From UBA10365 sp041441915 (GTDB lineage: Bacteria; Pseudomonadota; Alphaproteobacteria; Rhodobacterales; Rhodobacteraceae), in the NCBI GenBank assembly GCA_041441915.1, contig JASDRS010000027.1:1-40607 (forward strand): DNA of 40,607 nucleotides, given 5' to 3'. Below, piece after piece: positions 25,968-34,574 of the stretch. Position 1 is the stretch's first letter. Each line of letters opens with the position of its first letter. The notes beneath the pieces are model-generated. The model saw only the letters and a list, made by a program, of their open reading frames with translations. It was not told where the DNA came from and did no database searches. A program made the position numbers and the translations under genes.

Positions 25968-28900
25968 ATGAGTAAACCGCAAAAAATTCTGTTGGGTGGC
26001 GCCCCTGAGGGGTATGACGCACATCTTTTAGCGCAAGAGCTAGTTAAGGGTGCGCAGATTTTACATATAGCACGTAATGACAAACGTATGAACGCTATGC
26101 GCGCAGCTTTGGCAATCCTGAAACCTGATGCAGTTGTTTTACCCTTTCCAGCGTGGGATTGCTTGCCCTATGATAGGGCATCTCCCAATCCCGAAATCTC
26201 GGCACAGCGAATGGCCAGTTTGGCATGGCTTGCCACGCGCGAGCGTGATGGGGGCGCCTTTGTGGTACTCACAACGGTCTCGGCCGTCACACAAAAACTA
26301 CCTACTGCCAATCTGATAAAAAACATCTCATTTCGCGCCAAAGTAGGTACTCACATTAATCACGTGAACTTTAAAATTTTCCTTACTAATATAGGATTTT
26401 CGCCAGTAACCACGGTACGTGAGGCAGGAGAATATGCCCTAAGGGGTGGGATTATTGATATTTTTCCACCTGGCGAAATTAACCCTATACGTCTTGATTT
26501 TTTTGGCGACGTTCTAGACGGAGCGCGCCGTTTTGACCCCGACAGCCAGCGCACGATTGGCAAGCTATCAACAGTTAATCTTGTGCCAGTTTCTGAAGTG
26601 ATTTTGGACACAGCTGCTGTCACCCGGTTTCGGCAAAACTATCGTGTCGAATTTGGCACTGCCGGATCGAATGACCCGCTTTATGAAGCCGTGAGTGCTG
26701 GGCGCAAACATCAAGGAATGGAACATTGGCTAGCGTTTTTTCATGAAAAGTTGGAGACTTTATTTGACTATGTGCGAACGGCGACCGTGATGTTAGATGA
26801 CCAGGCAGAAGCGGTCAGTTTGGCGCGCTGGTCATCAATAATAGATCAATATGACGCAAGGAAAGAGGCCCTAACCGCCAAAGGTCGGCTTGATAGTATT
26901 TATAAACCAAGTGCGCCTTCGTTACTTTATTTGGATAATGCGAGTTTTGATGCTGCGCTGGTCGGGCGTAGGGTCATCCAATTTTCGCCAAATCCACAAC
27001 CGCCCGGACCCAATGTCCTTGACGCAGGCGGACGTTTGGGGCGAAGCTTTGCACCTGAACGACAGCAAGAAAATATAAGCCTTTTCAGTTCATTATCCGA
27101 CCACATTAAAGTTCTTCGTCGCACGCATCAGGTGGTAATTGCGTCATGGTCGCTCGGAGCCCGCGAACGGCTTTTGGGATTGATACATGACCAAGGTATT
27201 ACCGACGCGCAAAGTTTGGATGATCTTCGCGCTTTACCAAAGGGAAGTGGTGGTTTATTTTTGCTAATTTGGCCCTTAGATCAGGGCTTTGTTGCGCCTG
27301 GGCTTGCGGTTCTTTCAGAGCAAGATATTTTTGGTGATCGGCTGATTTCTAAACAGCGCAAAAAACGAAAATCCGAAAACTTTATAGCTGAGATCAACGC
27401 CCTATCAGTAGGTGATTTGGTTGTTCATGCAGAACATGGGGTGGGGCGATATAATGGTTTACAAACCATCACCGCGCTTGGTGGGCCTCATGATTGCCTA
27501 AGTCTCGAATATGCCGAAAGTGCCCGCCTATACCTGCCTGTTGAAAATATAGAGCTTTTATCGCGGTATGGTAATGAAAATGGTATTCTTGACCGTTTGG
27601 GTAGCGGCGCATGGCAGGCTAAGAAATCGCGTCTAAAAGCACGCATTCGCGAAATTGCCGAAAAACTAATGCGTATTGCAGCCGAACGCCATCTGCGTCA
27701 TGCCCCCGTGCTCGAAGCCCCAGACTCAATGTGGGAAGGTTTCGCGGCGCGCTTCCCCTATCAAGAAACGGATGATCAGTTGAGTGCGATCCAAGATGTG
27801 ATATCAGATCTGGAAGCAGGAAGGCCCATGGACCGGTTGATTGTGGGCGATGTTGGCTTTGGCAAGACAGAAGTGGCTATGCGGGCAGCTTTCGTCGCCG
27901 CTTTGGCAGGTATGCAGGTAGCGGTGATCTGCCCCACCACCTTGCTTGCGCGCCAGCATTACCGCAGTTTTGCTGAAAGATTTAGAGGATTTCCAATCAA
28001 TTTACGGCCCTTATCGCGGTTTGTATCGGCTAAAGAGGCAAATGACACTCGCGCGGGCCTTTCCGATGGGCGGATTGATATTTGTATTGGCACCCATGCA
28101 CTTTTGGCCAAAAGTATTGCATTTAAAAATCTTGGTCTTTTGATAATTGATGAAGAACAGCATTTTGGCGTGGGCCATAAAGAGCGGCTTAAGGACATGC
28201 GTGCCGAAGTCCATGTTCTGACCCTGACCGCGACGCCCATTCCGCGGACCCTGCAAATGTCACTCACTGGCGTACGCGATCTTTCGATAATTGCCACGCC
28301 GCCGGTCGATCGTTTGGCGATCCGTACTTATGTGTCTGAATTTGATCCAATTACGCTGAGAGAGGCACTGCTGCGCGAAAGATATCGCGGTGGGCAAAGT
28401 TTCTTTGTTGTACCACGTATTTCGGATTTGCCCAATATTGAAACCTTTTTGACAGAACAGGCCCCCGAGGTCAGCTATATTGTCGTCCACGGCCGATTGG
28501 CAGCGGGCGAGCTAGACAAGCGGATGAACGCGTTTTATGACGGTAAATATGATGTGCTGGTAGCCACAACAATTGTAGAATCGGGGCTTGACATTCCTAC
28601 GGCCAACACGATGATCATTTACCGGGCTGATATGTTTGGCCTTAGCCAGCTTTACCAGATCCGCGGCCGAGTTGGACGTGCTAAAACCCGAGCCTATTGC
28701 TTTTTAACCACCAAGCCGCGCGCACCTTTAACGGCACAAGCCTCACGACGTTTACAGCTTTTGTCAACTCTCGATAGTCTGGGCGCCGGGTTTAATCTGG
28801 CAAGCCATGACCTTGACCAGCGTGGTGCTGGCAATCTTTTGGGCGAAGAACAATCAGGCCACATCAAAGAGGTGGGGTTTGAGCTTTACCAATCCATGCT

Positions 28901-29420
28901 GGACGAAACCATCGCTAAAATTCGTTCAGGCGAACTGCAAGGCCTTTCTGATATGGATGAACAGTGGGCGCCAAATATTAATTTAGGTGTGTCGGTGATG
29001 ATCCCTGAAGCCTATGTGCCAGATCTTGACCTGCGCCTTGGGCTGTATCGCCGTCTGTCAACGCTCAGTCGTAAAGTCGAGCTTGAAGGCTTCGCCGCTG
29101 AGCTCATTGACCGCTTTGGCCCTATACCGCGCGAAGTGACCACGTTACTAGCAGTCGTGCGTATTAAGGCAATGTGCAAAAGGGCGGGTATAGCCAAGCT
29201 TGACGCTGGCCCAAAAGGAGCTACAATTCAGTTTCATAATGACCGTTATACAAATCCAGCAGGACTGGTTGACTTCATCACAGCACAAAAGAGCCAAACA
29301 CTCGTTAAAAATAATAAAATCATCATCATGAATAACTGGTCAAACGATAATGATCGTATAAAAGGGGCTTTTTCTTTGGCCAAATCTTTGGCTGAAAAGG
29401 CATGTGCACCTCAAGATTAG
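25968..29420 (+). CDS. mfd: Transcription-repair coupling factor Mfd
   Basis: Removes stalled RNA polymerase from DNA lesions and recruits UvrA. The 1150-residue protein has the UvrB-like N-terminal modules (including FPAWDCLPYDRASPNPE near 58-74), the polymerase-interaction domain (VGDLVVHAEHGVGRYNGL near 480-497), and a RecG-like translocase. In the translocase, Walker A is GDVGFGKT at 627-634 and the DEEQ box is at 728-731; further motifs are LTATPIPRTLQMSL and QIRGRVGR. The C-terminal TRCF domain follows. The length is normal. Its stop overlaps, tail to tail, the last four bases of the DsbA-family gene. Confidence 0.98.
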   Translation: MSKPQKILLGGAPEGYDAHLLAQELVKGAQILHIARNDKRMNAMRAALAILKPDAVVLPFPAWDCLPYDRASPNPEISAQRMASLAWLATRERDGGAFVVLTTVSAVTQKLPTANLIKNISFRAKVGTHINHVNFKIFLTNIGFSPVTTVREAGEYALRGGIIDIFPPGEINPIRLDFFGDVLDGARRFDPDSQRTIGKLSTVNLVPVSEVILDTAAVTRFRQNYRVEFGTAGSNDPLYEAVSAGRKHQGMEHWLAFFHEKLETLFDYVRTATVMLDDQAEAVSLARWSSIIDQYDARKEALTAKGRLDSIYKPSAPSLLYLDNASFDAALVGRRVIQFSPNPQPPGPNVLDAGGRLGRSFAPERQQENISLFSSLSDHIKVLRRTHQVVIASWSLGARERLLGLIHDQGITDAQSLDDLRALPKGSGGLFLLIWPLDQGFVAPGLAVLSEQDIFGDRLISKQRKKRKSENFIAEINALSVGDLVVHAEHGVGRYNGLQTITALGGPHDCLSLEYAESARLYLPVENIELLSRYGNENGILDRLGSGAWQAKKSRLKARIREIAEKLMRIAAERHLRHAPVLEAPDSMWEGFAARFPYQETDDQLSAIQDVISDLEAGRPMDRLIVGDVGFGKTEVAMRAAFVAALAGMQVAVICPTTLLARQHYRSFAERFRGFPINLRPLSRFVSAKEANDTRAGLSDGRIDICIGTHALLAKSIAFKNLGLLIIDEEQHFGVGHKERLKDMRAEVHVLTLTATPIPRTLQMSLTGVRDLSIIATPPVDRLAIRTYVSEFDPITLREALLRERYRGGQSFFVVPRISDLPNIETFLTEQAPEVSYIVVHGRLAAGELDKRMNAFYDGKYDVLVATTIVESGLDIPTANTMIIYRADMFGLSQLYQIRGRVGRAKTRAYCFLTTKPRAPLTAQASRRLQLLSTLDSLGAGFNLASHDLDQRGAGNLLGEEQSGHIKEVGFELYQSMLDETIAKIRSGELQGLSDMDEQWAPNINLGVSVMIPEAYVPDLDLRLGLYRRLSTLSRKVELEGFAAELIDRFGPIPREVTTLLAVVRIKAMCKRAGIAKLDAGPKGATIQFHNDRYTNPAGLVDFITAQKSQTLVKNNKIIIMNNWSNDNDRIKGAFSLAKSLAEKACAPQD

Positions 29421-30064
29421 GGTGCTTTGCTCGCCAAGTTGGCGCTAATTTCTTCAATGATTTGGGCCCAAAGTTCTGGAGGCTGAGAGCCTGACAAAAC
29501 ATGTTTCTTATTAATTAAATAAGTGGGCACAGCGCTGACCCCCTTTTGCCGCGCGTCGTGGTCACGAGCGGCCAATACGTCAAGATCGGCTTCGGTTTTT
29601 AACAAGCGGAGCATCAGCTTACTATCCATTCCAATAGTTGCAGCCAAATCAGCCAAAACCATTCTGTCACCCAAATCACGACCTTCACGGAAATAAGCGC
29701 GGAATTGAACGCCAACCATGGCGGCTTGTTTGCCTTCAAGACCTGCCCAATGAATCATTCTATGCGCATCCAATGTGTTAGGGACGCGGGTCATAATCTC
29801 AAAATTAATATTGATGCCAGCTTTTTTGGCGGCTTTAGCGATACGACCATAAATTTCGTCATATTTGGCTTCACCGCCTAATTTAGCAGTTAAATAGCTG
29901 CTGCGTTCGGCCCCATCTTTGGGCATAGTGGGATTAAGTTGGAAAGGGTGATATTCAATACTAAAGGGATGGGTGGGATGTTGTTCAAGCGCGCGGTCGA
30001 GTAAAGTCTTCCCAACATAGCACCAGGGGCAAATCGGGTCCGAAAACACATCAATCTTTATCAT
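29417..30064 (-). CDS. DsbA-family (FrnE-like) oxidoreductase
   Basis: A 215-residue cytoplasmic thioredoxin-fold protein of the DsbA/FrnE group. The redox motif is Cys12-Pro-Trp-Cys15 within SDPICPWCYVGK, followed by the helical insertion domain and the cis-proline region VSAVPTYLINKKHVLSG. There is no signal peptide, so it probably acts in the cytoplasm. The family includes FrnE and 2-hydroxychromene-2-carboxylate isomerase-like proteins; the substrate is unknown. It is convergent with mfd (4-base overlap) and divergent from the XRE-cupin regulator, 125 bases away. Confidence 0.9.
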   Translation of the reverse strand: MIKIDVFSDPICPWCYVGKTLLDRALEQHPTHPFSIEYHPFQLNPTMPKDGAERSSYLTAKLGGEAKYDEIYGRIAKAAKKAGININFEIMTRVPNTLDAHRMIHWAGLEGKQAAMVGVQFRAYFREGRDLGDRMVLADLAATIGMDSKLMLRLLKTEADLDVLAARDHDARQKGVSAVPTYLINKKHVLSGSQPPELWAQIIEEISANLASKAP

Positions 30065-30189
30065 TCATTATCCTTTAAAAAATTTTCAGCCCAAGCCTAT
30101 TTGTGCACCAGTCCCAAAAACCATAAATTAGGCTTGTATCCATGCCAATTCAATGATGCAAATACTCTAAACTCAAAGTATGGTGCAAA

Positions 30190-30810
30190 ATGACCAAAGA
30201 TACGCCAACCATCATTCAAGTTGCCCAGGAAGATGGTGCAACGGCAACTACAGCACCGCTGAATTTGGGCGAGAGGGTGCGCGACTTGCGTAAAGCCAGA
30301 GGTTGGACTTTAGCGCAAGCGGCTCTGCATGCGGGGCTCGCCCGATCGACCCTGTCAAAAATCGAAAATGGGCAAATGTCACCCACTTATGAAGCTGTGA
30401 AAAAACTTGCCGAAGGTCTAGACATTTCAGTACCACAGCTTTTCACGCTACCCTCAAAAAACCCAATGATGGGACGTTTGGCAGTAACAAGATCGAAGGA
30501 GGGGCAAGACTGTGCTACCACCACTTATGAGCATGACCTTCTGGCTTCGACGCTGAACACCAAAAAAATGTTGCCCTACCGCACCACCGTCCGCGCACGT
30601 AGCGTAGAAGAGTTCAACGGTTGGGTGCGCCATGATGGCGAAGAGTTTATGTATATTTTAACTGGAAAAGTCAGGCTTTATTGCGAATTTTATGCACCTG
30701 TCGATTTGCAGCGCGGTGACAGCTGCTATTATGACGCGTCGATGGGGCACAATGTGATTTCCACATCTGAAGATGATGCTACCCTGTTATGGGTCACATC
30801 CTTAAAATAG
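30190..30810 (+). CDS. XRE-family regulator with C-terminal cupin domain
   Basis: A 206-residue transcription factor. An Xre helix-turn-helix spans about 27-86, with a recognition helix around ARSTLSKIENGQMSP. A cupin domain spans about 125-205, with EEFMYILTGKVRLYCEFY and RGDSCYYDASMGHNVIS. In this architecture the cupin usually senses a small metabolite. PuuR and similar regulators of amine or amino-acid metabolism have it, but the ligand here is not evident. A disordered stretch of about 25 residues precedes the DNA-binding domain. Its divergent neighbour is the DsbA-family gene, and its 3' end nearly touches the convergent entericidin-like gene. Confidence 0.9.
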   Translation: MTKDTPTIIQVAQEDGATATTAPLNLGERVRDLRKARGWTLAQAALHAGLARSTLSKIENGQMSPTYEAVKKLAEGLDISVPQLFTLPSKNPMMGRLAVTRSKEGQDCATTTYEHDLLASTLNTKKMLPYRTTVRARSVEEFNGWVRHDGEEFMYILTGKVRLYCEFYAPVDLQRGDSCYYDASMGHNVISTSEDDATLLWVTSLK

Positions 30811-30812
30811 GC

Positions 30813-30932
30813 CTAGCGGAACCAGCCACCAACGATATTGGCTCCACCAGAAATATCGCGTCCAATACCATCGATCGTACCGCAGGCCATTAGGCTTAAG
30901 AGTATTAATGTAGAGTAAATTGCTTTCATCAT
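30813..30932 (-). CDS. Entericidin-like small lipoprotein
   Basis: A 38-39-residue protein with two adjacent ATG codons (30932 and 30929). The second is better spaced from AGGA in the 3' end region of the upstream gene. It has a short hydrophobic signal, then the lipobox SLMAC, then a small mature part with GTIDGIGRDISGGANIVGGWF. The size, lipobox and GxGRDI pattern are those of entericidin A/B family peptides. In Escherichia coli these form an antidote/toxin lipoprotein pair; here only one is visible. It follows the peptide-binding protein gene by five bases, so both are probably on one message. The two-base gap to the XRE gene makes the ends convergent. Confidence 0.75.
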   Translation of the reverse strand: MMKAIYSTLILLSLMACGTIDGIGRDISGGANIVGGWFR

Positions 30933-30937
30933 TTATC

Positions 30938-32755
30938 CTATTGTTCAAACCACCAAACTTCAGGCTGGAAACCAAGCCAGTCACCGTAAATAGGTAGAGT
31001 TATGGGAAAATGCAATGACTTGCTATGGGCGAGCCGTGAAAAATTTCCAGACCAAAAGGGAATTACATAGCGTCCTGAAATTAAGATGCGATCAAGTGCT
31101 TGGGTTGCAGCTATAAAGTCATCTTTTGATGGAGCATTCACCATGTTGTTGATCATCGCTTCAGCCGCGGGACTGTTCATTCCCATCCAATTGCGCGTGC
31201 CTGGGTTTGTGACGCCATCTCTACCCCAATAAAGCATTTGCTCATTTCCCGGTGACAGGCTGAGCCCGCGCCTATAAGGCGCCATATCAAAATCATAGGC
31301 GGTTGTGCGTTCTTTATATTGAGCGCTGTCAATTTGATTGATGGTAGCCACTATCCCTAAGCGTTTTAAAGATTCTACATATATATTGGAAATGGTTAGA
31401 TGCTCATCCGCACCCTGGGACAGAAGAATTTCAAAGTCAAAAACCTCGCCTTTAACATTTTTTAAAACGCCATTTTTTACTGACCAACCTGCTTGGGCCA
31501 AAAGCTCTTTTGCGGTGCGAATGCCTGCGCGGTTGGCTTCTGATCCGTCAGAGATGGGCAAAACATAGCCCTCTATAGTGCCGGGTAGTAACTGATCGAC
31601 AAAGGGCTGCAACAGATTAAGCGTATCACCAGTGGCTGGGCCCTTTTGCATGGCCAAAGGCGAGTTAGAAAAATAAGAGGTAATACGGTTTTGTGCTCCA
31701 CCAGTCACGATAGTATTGACTAATTCAAAATTAAAGGCCGAGATCAGCGCTTCACGCACTCGCCAATCGAAAAACATAGGTCGCCGTGTATTGAAGACAA
31801 AGCCGTTAATCCCCGAGGGGCGCTGGTGCGGAATTTCTGATTTAACAATATGACCTGACTGCAGAGTTGGAAAATCATAATTACTGGCCCATTTAGCAGC
31901 ATTATTTTCGCGGTATGAGCTAATTTCTCCAGCTTTGAACGCCTCAAATACGATCCCACCATCCCCAAAATAATCATATCGCACTTCTTTAAAGTTGTGC
32001 ATCCCGCGGTAGAAGGGCAAGTCCGCAGCCCACCAATTTGGATTTTTAACAAAGCTAATATAGCGACCCGCTTCAAAATCGCCAACTACATAGGGGCCAG
32101 AGCCGATTAGAACATCCAAGCTCGAAGCCGTAAAATCTTTGTTCTGCCATTGTGCCTTTTGTAGAATCGGCCGCAATCCCATGATGAGCGCCAGTTCACG
32201 ATCAGGGGTGTTGAAGGTGAATTTCACCGATAAAGGGCCTGTGACTTCGGCCTTCGCTACCTTAGCCCAACTGCCCGCATACCGGGGACTTCCGATCGTG
32301 CCTAAGGTTTTGTAAGACCATATGACATCCTCTGGAAGCACTGGCGCCCCGTCAGAGAATCGAGCTTCCGGTCTTAGCGTGAATTCAACCCAAGTACGGG
32401 CCTCGTCAGTCGTGATTGATTCGGCCAAAACCCCATAAAGTGTAAACGGTTCGTCATAAGATCGCCCCATAAGAGTTTCAAATGTAAGCAGACCTACACC
32501 ATAGGGGGATTTTCCTTTAACGATGAAAGGATTCAGTGAATCAAAGCCACCCGCTTCGCCAAAGATGATTTTTCCGCCCTTTGGAGCATTTGGATTGGCA
32601 TAGGGTAAAGACACAAAATCTTGGGGAAGGGCGGGTTCACCATACATAGCTATGCCATGCTTTGCCTGAGCCATGACCATGTTTGGGCTTAACAATGCTC
32701 CTAAAATCAACACTATAAGGAAGGACAATCTGACAAAATTTTGCGGCTTGATCAT
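30938..32755 (-). CDS. Extracellular solute-binding protein, family 5 (YejA/peptide type)
   Basis: A 605-residue periplasmic substrate-binding component of an oligopeptide-type ABC transporter. A signal peptide (about 1-29) ends at VMA before QAKHGIAMYGEPALP. The SBP_bac_5 fold is supported by APKGGKIIFGEAGGFDSLNPFI, LAESITTDEARTWVEFTLRP, FSDGAPVLPEDVIWS and a C-terminal MNSPAAEAMINNM. The opening resembles YejA, which binds peptides and microcin C in enterobacteria. No permease or ATPase gene follows: the next gene is the entericidin-like peptide, so this is an orphan binding protein or its partners lie elsewhere. It is divergent from the candidate sRNA. Confidence 0.92.
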   Translation of the reverse strand: MIKPQNFVRLSFLIVLILGALLSPNMVMAQAKHGIAMYGEPALPQDFVSLPYANPNAPKGGKIIFGEAGGFDSLNPFIVKGKSPYGVGLLTFETLMGRSYDEPFTLYGVLAESITTDEARTWVEFTLRPEARFSDGAPVLPEDVIWSYKTLGTIGSPRYAGSWAKVAKAEVTGPLSVKFTFNTPDRELALIMGLRPILQKAQWQNKDFTASSLDVLIGSGPYVVGDFEAGRYISFVKNPNWWAADLPFYRGMHNFKEVRYDYFGDGGIVFEAFKAGEISSYRENNAAKWASNYDFPTLQSGHIVKSEIPHQRPSGINGFVFNTRRPMFFDWRVREALISAFNFELVNTIVTGGAQNRITSYFSNSPLAMQKGPATGDTLNLLQPFVDQLLPGTIEGYVLPISDGSEANRAGIRTAKELLAQAGWSVKNGVLKNVKGEVFDFEILLSQGADEHLTISNIYVESLKRLGIVATINQIDSAQYKERTTAYDFDMAPYRRGLSLSPGNEQMLYWGRDGVTNPGTRNWMGMNSPAAEAMINNMVNAPSKDDFIAATQALDRILISGRYVIPFWSGNFSRLAHSKSLHFPITLPIYGDWLGFQPEVWWFEQ

Positions 32756-32836
32756 GAAAATTTATGCTCCATTGATTTGGATTTAATAACTTTTACTTAA
32801 TATATATACGATTTAGGTCTATTTCAAACTTTTTAC

Positions 32837-32865
32837 TTGGCCACGGCGCAAGGACGGGGTATAAA
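32837..32865 (+). promoter_or_regulatory. Candidate sigma70-type promoter of the sRNA
   Basis: TTGGCC at 32837-32842 and TATAAA at 32860-32865, separated by 17 bases, resemble -35 and -10 elements. Transcription would begin near 32872 and run into two hairpins. The evidence is pattern only. Confidence 0.4.
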
Positions 32866-32871
32866 AACTTA

Positions 32872-32946
32872 CTGCTCGATAGGTTTCTTGCCTGTATGAA
32901 ACCTGCCTCAATAACTTGCGCCAGCCTTGTGCTGGCGTATTTTTTG
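32872..32946 (+). ncRNA. Candidate small RNA of about 75 nt
   Basis: A compact two-hairpin unit between divergent genes. The first is a perfect stem AGGTTTC (32881-32887) and GAAACCT (32898-32904) with a ten-base loop TTGCCTGTAT. The second is a terminator at 32919-32937, followed by a T run. A promoter-like pair sits just before it. A short transcript with one loop plus an intrinsic terminator is the usual shape of Hfq-dependent sRNAs, and hfq lies in this window. The unit has no open frame of note and belongs to no family I can name. It could instead be an upstream attenuator of the bdhA remnant. Confidence 0.45.
32919..32946 (+). terminator. Intrinsic terminator
   Basis: Seven-base stem CGCCAGC (32919-32925) and GCTGGCG (32931-32937) with loop CTTGT, followed by TATTTTTTG. 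This is the clearest intrinsic terminator in the window. It points on the plus strand although no plus-strand protein gene precedes it, which is the main reason for proposing a small RNA. Confidence 0.75.
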
Positions 32947-33020
32947 TATAGCTGGCGTTAGGCATATTGGCTCACGTTGTGTCAAAAGTGCGGATGTGAT
33001 TGCGAAAGTAGGAGCATCAG

Positions 33021-33781
33021 ATGTTAAAAAGTAAGACAGCCCTAATCAACTGGGTCAAACTCTGGCTAAGTGTTTGACGTAGTGCAAGACTGCGTGCGCG
33101 CAGGCGCAGATGTAATTATCAATTCGTTTTTGAACAGTTTTACCAATCACGCACCTGCATAGCATATAACTGCTGATTTTGGCGTACAAGCGCATTATGT
33201 GGCCACCTACATGGCTGATGCAAGCGCTTGTATTGCCTTTGGCTGAAAATTCTGACCCATTGGATATTTTGTGAATAATTCCAGTATCCAACATGGGGGC
33301 CCCATCGATTCTTTCTAAATTAATAAATGGAATGCTATTTTTGCCATTCACCTTTCATCAGCTTTTCATACCACGACGATTGCAGTACCTATTATACGGG
33401 TGCGGCGATGGGGGCGGGCGATAAGTATAGTTCGGCAAAGTGGGCTTACGGGGATCCCTATAAGGGCGGGGCTATGTGGCAGCCACACATGGCGTGGTGG
33501 GTTTAACAAAGACGGTGGCACTTAAAACAGCAGGCCAAGGCATCACCTACAATCCCATTTGCCCAGGCTACGTAGTAACCCCATTGGTAGAAGTGCAAAT
33601 TCCTAATCTAATGAAAACCCAAAATATGGACCGCGACACAGTGGTGCGTGAGGTTATGCTCGCACACCAACTCTCGCACCAATTTTCTTCAACCGAGCAA
33701 ATTGGCGGAACAGTGGTGTTCTTGGCGTGAGCCAGTGCCGATAAAATCACTGGCACAGCCATTAGTTCTGATGGGGGCTAG
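33021..33781 (+). pseudogene. bdhA: Decayed 3-hydroxybutyrate dehydrogenase (BdhA) pseudogene
   Basis: The plus strand reads as D-beta-hydroxybutyrate dehydrogenase, a short-chain dehydrogenase, in pieces. It has a ribosome-binding AGGAG at 33010-33014 and ATG 33021 (MLKSKTALI). Then come RAGADVIINSF, ADFGVQAHYVA, ADASAC, IQHGGPID, KWNAIFAI, SSAFHTTT, YVAATHGVVGLTKTVALKTA, ITYNPICPGYVVTPLVE, EQIGGTVVFLA, a stop, and SADKITGTAISSDGG, ending at TAG 33781. Frameshifts and stops are frequent, the glycine-rich cofactor loop is destroyed, and the catalytic Lys of YxxxK is Thr. An open piece of 84 codons (33476-33730) is only a fragment. The 3' end of the DUF502 gene runs into it from the other strand. 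Confidence 0.92.
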
Positions 33782-34496
33782 ACAGCGTTTTAACGCTTTT
33801 AACCTTAAGTTTCTGCACAACACCACCCTTGCCATTGGGATAAAGCAACCCCGCCGAAATGACCAGTTTTGCAGTGTCTTCAATGCTCATATCTAGGTGA
33901 CGAATATCTTTTTCTGGGACAAACACCATAAACCCTGATGTGGGATTGGGTGTTGTGGGTATGAAAACCGCGTGGGGCTTCTCAACATCATTTAACTTTT
34001 GTTCAATTTCGCCTTTGGCTTTTGTGGAAATAAATCCGATCGCCCATACATCGCGGCGGGGAAATTCAACCAAACAGGCCTGTTCAAAACTATTATTTGA
34101 CTGGGCAAAAACTGTTTCAGCTATTTGCTTGATGCCATTATAGATCGAGCGCACAATAGGCATGCGGTCAACCAACCGTTCCGCCAAACCCAAAAACGAG
34201 CGGCCCAAAAACCCCTTGGCCATCCAGCCAATCAAAATGGTAAAAACTAAAAATACTATTACACCCGCCCCGCGCAAGCCCAGTCGAGTGTCAGCGCCAA
34301 AAAAGTCACGCAGCAAAACATCCGGCTGCAACATCGACGGAACAAACGGCAATACCCAGCTGTCAATCCAGCCGATCACCGTCCAAATTAAATAGATCGT
34401 CAGACCAATAGGTAAAACCACAATAAGCCCTGTCAGAAAACTTGCGCGAAGCCCCGCAAGGGGGCGGCGTTTTACGGGAGGGGGCTTATCAGACAT
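33762..34496 (-). CDS. DUF502 family membrane protein
   Basis: A 244-residue inner-membrane protein of the DUF502 family. Two membrane helices lie at about 18-44 (SFLTGLIVVLPIGLTIYLIW) and 75-97. The family-conserved RMPIVRSIYNGIKQIAETVF follows, then VEFPRRDVWAIGFIS and TPNPTSGFMVFVP. The function of the family is not established. The C-terminus (VKTLSSPHQN) is encoded within the 3' remnant of the bdhA pseudogene, so its end may have been altered when that gene decayed or the two came together. It follows psuG on the same strand after 78 bases. Confidence 0.9.
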   Translation of the reverse strand: MSDKPPPVKRRPLAGLRASFLTGLIVVLPIGLTIYLIWTVIGWIDSWVLPFVPSMLQPDVLLRDFFGADTRLGLRGAGVIVFLVFTILIGWMAKGFLGRSFLGLAERLVDRMPIVRSIYNGIKQIAETVFAQSNNSFEQACLVEFPRRDVWAIGFISTKAKGEIEQKLNDVEKPHAVFIPTTPNPTSGFMVFVPEKDIRHLDMSIEDTAKLVISAGLLYPNGKGGVVQKLKVKSVKTLSSPHQN

Positions 34497-34574
34497 GAAA
34501 ATCCTAAAATGATATGTTTTTGTTAACCTGCACGTACAAAATAGAGGTAAAATAAATAAATAACTAGGGGTCGT

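Noticed and set aside
30802..30984. 60-residue open frame on the minus strand
   Set aside because: Overlaps the entericidin-like gene in another frame; only the latter has a lipobox and ribosome-binding site.
33055..33351. 98-residue open frame on the minus strand
   Set aside because: Antisense to the bdhA remnant, without recognisable domain.
33476..33730. 84-residue dehydrogenase fragment as a gene
   Set aside because: It is only the C-terminal piece of the broken bdhA, lacking the cofactor-binding half and the catalytic lysine.
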